From Streptomyces sp. NBC_01431 (GTDB lineage Bacteria > Actinomycetota > Actinomycetes > Streptomycetales > Streptomycetaceae), in contig NZ_CP109496.1 of assembly GCF_036231355.1 (NCBI RefSeq), forward strand, positions 2,356,001-2,420,000: DNA of 64,000 nucleotides, written 5' to 3'. Position 1 is the stretch's first letter. Each line of letters begins with the position of its first letter. The notes beneath the pieces are model-generated. The model saw only the letters and a list, made by a program, of their open reading frames with translations. It ran no database searches and had not been told where the DNA came from. A program made the position numbers and the translations under genes. Shown piece by piece: positions 62,063 through 64,000 of the stretch.

Positions 62063-62667
62063 CAGCCGGCGTCCTCGGCGTCGCGGCCGGAGGCGGTTTC
62101 GGCCTCGCCGGTCCCGTCGGCGTCTTCGGTGTCGCGCGCGGAGGCGATCACGGCCTCGCTGTCGTCGATGAGGCCGGGCGGCGGGTCGATGACCGCGCGC
62201 TGCTGCTCCAGGTCGATCTCGGTGACGATCTGCCCGACGAAGGGGATCATGACCTCGCTGCCGTCGGGCCGCTCCACGATGAAGAGGTCCTGCGAGGGCA
62301 GGTGGGTGATCTCCGTGATGCGGCCGATCTCGGTGCCGTCGGCGAGCACCACGTCGAGGTCCATGAGCTGGTGGTCGTAGTACTCGTCGGGTTCTTCCGG
62401 CAGTTCGGCCGGGTCGACGTCGGCGATGAGGAGGGTGTTGCGCAGGGCCTCGGCGGCGGTGCGGTCGCGTACGCCTTCGAAGCGCAGCAGCAGCCTGCCG
62501 CTGTGCACCCGGCCGGTCTCGATGGTCAGCGGGCCCGCCGACGCCGGGTCGGTGGTGAGGACGGCGCCGGGGCCGAGCCTCAGCTCCGGCTCGTCGGTGC
62601 GCACCTCGACGGTGACCTCGCCCTTGATGCCGTGGGCGCGGCCGATCCGCGCGACTACCAACTGCAC
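62062..62667 (-). CDS. rimM: Ribosome maturation factor RimM
   Basis: From GTG at 62667 the protein has 201 residues, with GGAG at a normal distance. The frame stays open upstream, but the first residues [20 protein letters not shown] match the RimM start. Two domains follow: the beta-barrel and the PRC-barrel part ([20 protein letters not shown]). The final 30 residues are an acidic Asp/Glu/Ala tail. RimM assists 30S head assembly near uS19. Confidence 0.96.
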   Translation of the reverse strand: MQLVVARIGRAHGIKGEVTVEVRTDEPELRLGPGAVLTTDPASAGPLTIETGRVHSGRLLLRFEGVRDRTAAEALRNTLLIADVDPAELPEEPDEYYDHQLMDLDVVLADGTEIGRITEITHLPSQDLFIVERPDGSEVMIPFVGQIVTEIDLEQQRAVIDPPPGLIDDSEAVIASARDTEDADGTGEAETASGRDAEDAG

Positions 62668-62727
62668 GCTTGTTTCTCCTTCAGACAGCTGCGGCCTTGG
62701 TTCAACTATGGCCCGGGATACGACTGC

Positions 62728-62760
62728 GGGCCGGGGAGGGCCACTGGCCCTCCCCGGCCC
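62728..62760 (-). terminator. Strong hairpin after the KH-protein gene
   Basis: Two 16-nt arms (GGGCCGGGGAGGGCCA and complement) are separated by one base, giving about 14 bp plus a small loop. It lies 33 nt after the KH gene stop and before rimM. Confidence 0.85.
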
Positions 62761-62793
62761 GAGCCGGCGCATCCAACTAAAACGACCAACTGG

Positions 62794-63033
62794 TCAGCGG
62801 ACCTGGTCCACGTCGACGAGGTCGACGCGGATGCCGCGGCCGCCGATGGCGCCCACGACGGTACGCAGGGCGCGGGCGGTGCGGCCACTGCGGCCGATCA
62901 CCTTGCCGAGGTCGTCGGGGTGGACCCGGACCTCCAGCACGCGCCCCCGGCGCAGGTTGCGCGAGGCGACCTGCACGTCGTCGGGGTTGTCGACGATGCC
63001 CTTCACGAGGTGCTCGAGAGCCTCCTCGAGCAT
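62794..63033 (-). CDS. KH-domain RNA-binding protein (KhpA-like)
   Basis: The protein has 79 residues and is one KH domain with the GxxG loop in VIGRSGRTARALRTVVGAIG. This is the KhpA/YlqC group, which binds RNA and in some bacteria pairs with KhpB (Jag) to control cell-wall elongation or small RNAs. It follows rpsP by 2 nt, so it is cotranscribed, in the usual position between rpsP and rimM. Confidence 0.95.
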   Translation of the reverse strand: MLEEALEHLVKGIVDNPDDVQVASRNLRRGRVLEVRVHPDDLGKVIGRSGRTARALRTVVGAIGGRGIRVDLVDVDQVR

Positions 63034-63035
63034 GC

Positions 63036-63473
63036 TCAGGCCTCGGTCGACTCGGCGGCGGCCTCGGCCTCGTCCGCCTTCTTCTCGGTCTTCTTCGCCT
63101 TCTGGGTGATGGCCTCGCCCTTGGCGTCGTCGCCCTCAAGAGTCTTGGCGAACGCCTCGAAGGTGGCGCGCTTGTCTTCCTTCGTCTCCGGCTGGAGCAG
63201 CGGCGCGGGGGCCGGGAGGCCCTTGTGCGCCTGCCAGTCGCCGGTGAGCTTCAGGATGGCGAGGACGGCCTCGGTCGGCTGGGCGCCGACGGAAAGCCAG
63301 TACTGCGCACGCTCGGCGTTGACCTCGATGCGCGAGGGGTTGTACGTCGGGTGGTACAGACCGATTTCCTCGATCGCGCGACCGTCACGGCGAGTGCGGG
63401 CGTCGGCGACGACGATGCGGTAGTGCGGCTGGCGAATCTTGCCGAGGCGCTTGAGCTTGATCTTGACTGCCAC
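63036..63473 (-). CDS. rpsP: Small ribosomal subunit protein bS16
   Basis: From GTG at 63473 the protein has 145 residues; the usual bacterial length is 80-90. The core [20 protein letters not shown] and [20 protein letters not shown] are diagnostic. The last 50-60 residues are a Lys/Glu/Ala tail ([19 protein letters not shown]). The upstream frame to 63617 is not supported. It is the first gene of the rpsP operon, so its promoter is in 63474-63718, where no clear -10/-35 pair was found. Confidence 0.97.
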   Translation of the reverse strand: MAVKIKLKRLGKIRQPHYRIVVADARTRRDGRAIEEIGLYHPTYNPSRIEVNAERAQYWLSVGAQPTEAVLAILKLTGDWQAHKGLPAPAPLLQPETKEDKRATFEAFAKTLEGDDAKGEAITQKAKKTEKKADEAEAAAESTEA

Positions 63474-63718
63474 TGGAGTGGTGTCTCCTGGTCTTGACGT
63501 GGTTGGGCACATGAGATGCCACGTGGGGTTGCGGTACTCGGAGTGCCCGATGGACGCGTCAGCCGGAGGCGAGAGGGTTCCTGTGCGGCTGTCGAGTACA
63601 GCTAGCCATTGTGCCACACGCCCGGAGTGCGCACGCCGGGGGCCCGTGGGGCGCCCCCGGTGGGCGTCGCTCCCCCCGGGACCTGCGCCACCCCCGTCGG
63701 CGGCGGGTCCCGGGGCGG

Positions 63719-64000
63719 CTACGCCACGGCGACCACTTCCGCCCCCTCCGGGATGCGGAACGGCTTTCCGCAGCCGCCGCAGACGATCGGCGCCTGGGCG
63801 AGCACGGAGGGCACGACGCGCACGTTGCGCCCGCAGTCGCAGACGGCCTTGACCCGCACGCCGCCCCCGGAGGAGCCGTGCCGGGCGGCAGGTCCGCGGA
63901 AGGAGCGCTTGGTGTCGGCGGCCGTGGCGACCGTGTGCGCCTTGAGCGCGCGGTGCAGCCGTTCGATGGTGGGCCGGTAGCGGCGCCTTGCCTCGGCGTT
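63719..64000 (-). CDS. C-terminal fragment of a zinc-ribbon-like protein (cut by window edge)
   Basis: The frame enters at 64000 and stops at 63719, giving 93 residues. Two CxC/CxxC pairs ([19 protein letters not shown] and then [12 protein letters not shown]) form a probable zinc ribbon at the C-terminus. Before them is an Arg-rich helical segment ([20 protein letters not shown]). Function cannot be inferred without the remaining part. Confidence 0.6.
   Translation of the reverse strand, partial: NAEARRRYRPTIERLHRALKAHTVATAADTKRSFRGPAARHGSSGGGVRVKAVCDCGRNVRVVPSVLAQAPIVCGGCGKPFRIPEGAEVVAVA

Overview
The window is a stretch of Streptomyces (or very close relative) core chromosome. The evidence is the very high GC content with strong third-position G/C bias, frequent GTG starts, the sporulation sigma factor gene whiG, four tandem type I signal peptidase genes, and the order rpsP-KH-rimM-trmD-rplS-sip-NUDIX-DUF2469-yraN-comM-dprA-whiG-rpsB-tsf-pyrH-frr-cdsA-rlmN. 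That order matches the whiG neighbourhood of S. coelicolor as I remember it; no search was run. I see no tRNA or rRNA gene, no insertion sequence, no phage gene and no CRISPR array.

Layout, left to right. (1) 1-5225: two GNAT acetyltransferases (the first cut by the window edge), then ispG, an RseP-type M50 protease and dxr, so two MEP-pathway isoprenoid enzymes with a membrane protease between them. (2) 5456-14690: an acyl-CoA dehydrogenase, an aldehyde dehydrogenase, a PucR-family regulator, an unusual membrane-anchored TraG/VirD4-like ATPase, and the divergent GABA aminotransferase gabT. (3) 14794-16123: a PAP2 phosphatase and an unknown protein. (4) 16312-23644: a polyamine operon with aminobutyraldehyde dehydrogenase, binding protein, ATPase, two permeases and a PuuB-like FAD oxidase, closed by a strong terminator. 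(5) 23826-30484: NADAR protein, DUF4190 membrane protein, a cog1816 deaminase (probably 6-aminodeoxyfutalosine deaminase of menaquinone synthesis), a GDPD phosphodiesterase, a two-component system and a serine hydrolase. (6) 30495-35879: a small membrane protein, a second PotD-like lipoprotein, a second aminobutyraldehyde dehydrogenase, an Lrp/AsnC regulator and a class III aminotransferase, so a second polyamine locus. (7) 36052-40206: a degenerate ABC ATPase with a membrane partner, a LOG-family protein and a DMT-like membrane protein. (8) 40445-44210: a thiamine-type ABC transporter behind a clear TPP riboswitch. (9) 44477-50286: rlmN, cdsA, frr, pyrH, tsf, rpsB. (10) 50581-56556: M23 peptidase, TetR, whiG, dprA, comM-like, yraN, DUF2469. 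(11) 56612-64000: NUDIX, sipZ, sipY, sipX, sipW, rplS, trmD, rimM, KH protein, rpsP and the tail of a zinc-ribbon protein.

How the genes work together. Loci 2, 4 and 6 together encode uptake of putrescine or spermidine, oxidation or transamination to 4-aminobutanal, oxidation to GABA, and GABA transamination; the aldehyde dehydrogenase at 7560 is a candidate for the succinate-semialdehyde step. Two regulators (PucR and Lrp/AsnC) sit inside this set. The right third is the translation, envelope and secretion core. The most interesting points are a symmetric operator-like array upstream of gabT, inverted repeats upstream of the polyamine operon, a run-through overlap between sipX and sipY, the degenerate ABC ATPase, the orphan TraG-like ATPase, and the likely misnaming of the 'adenosine deaminase'. 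I found no clearly new multi-gene defence or biosynthetic system.
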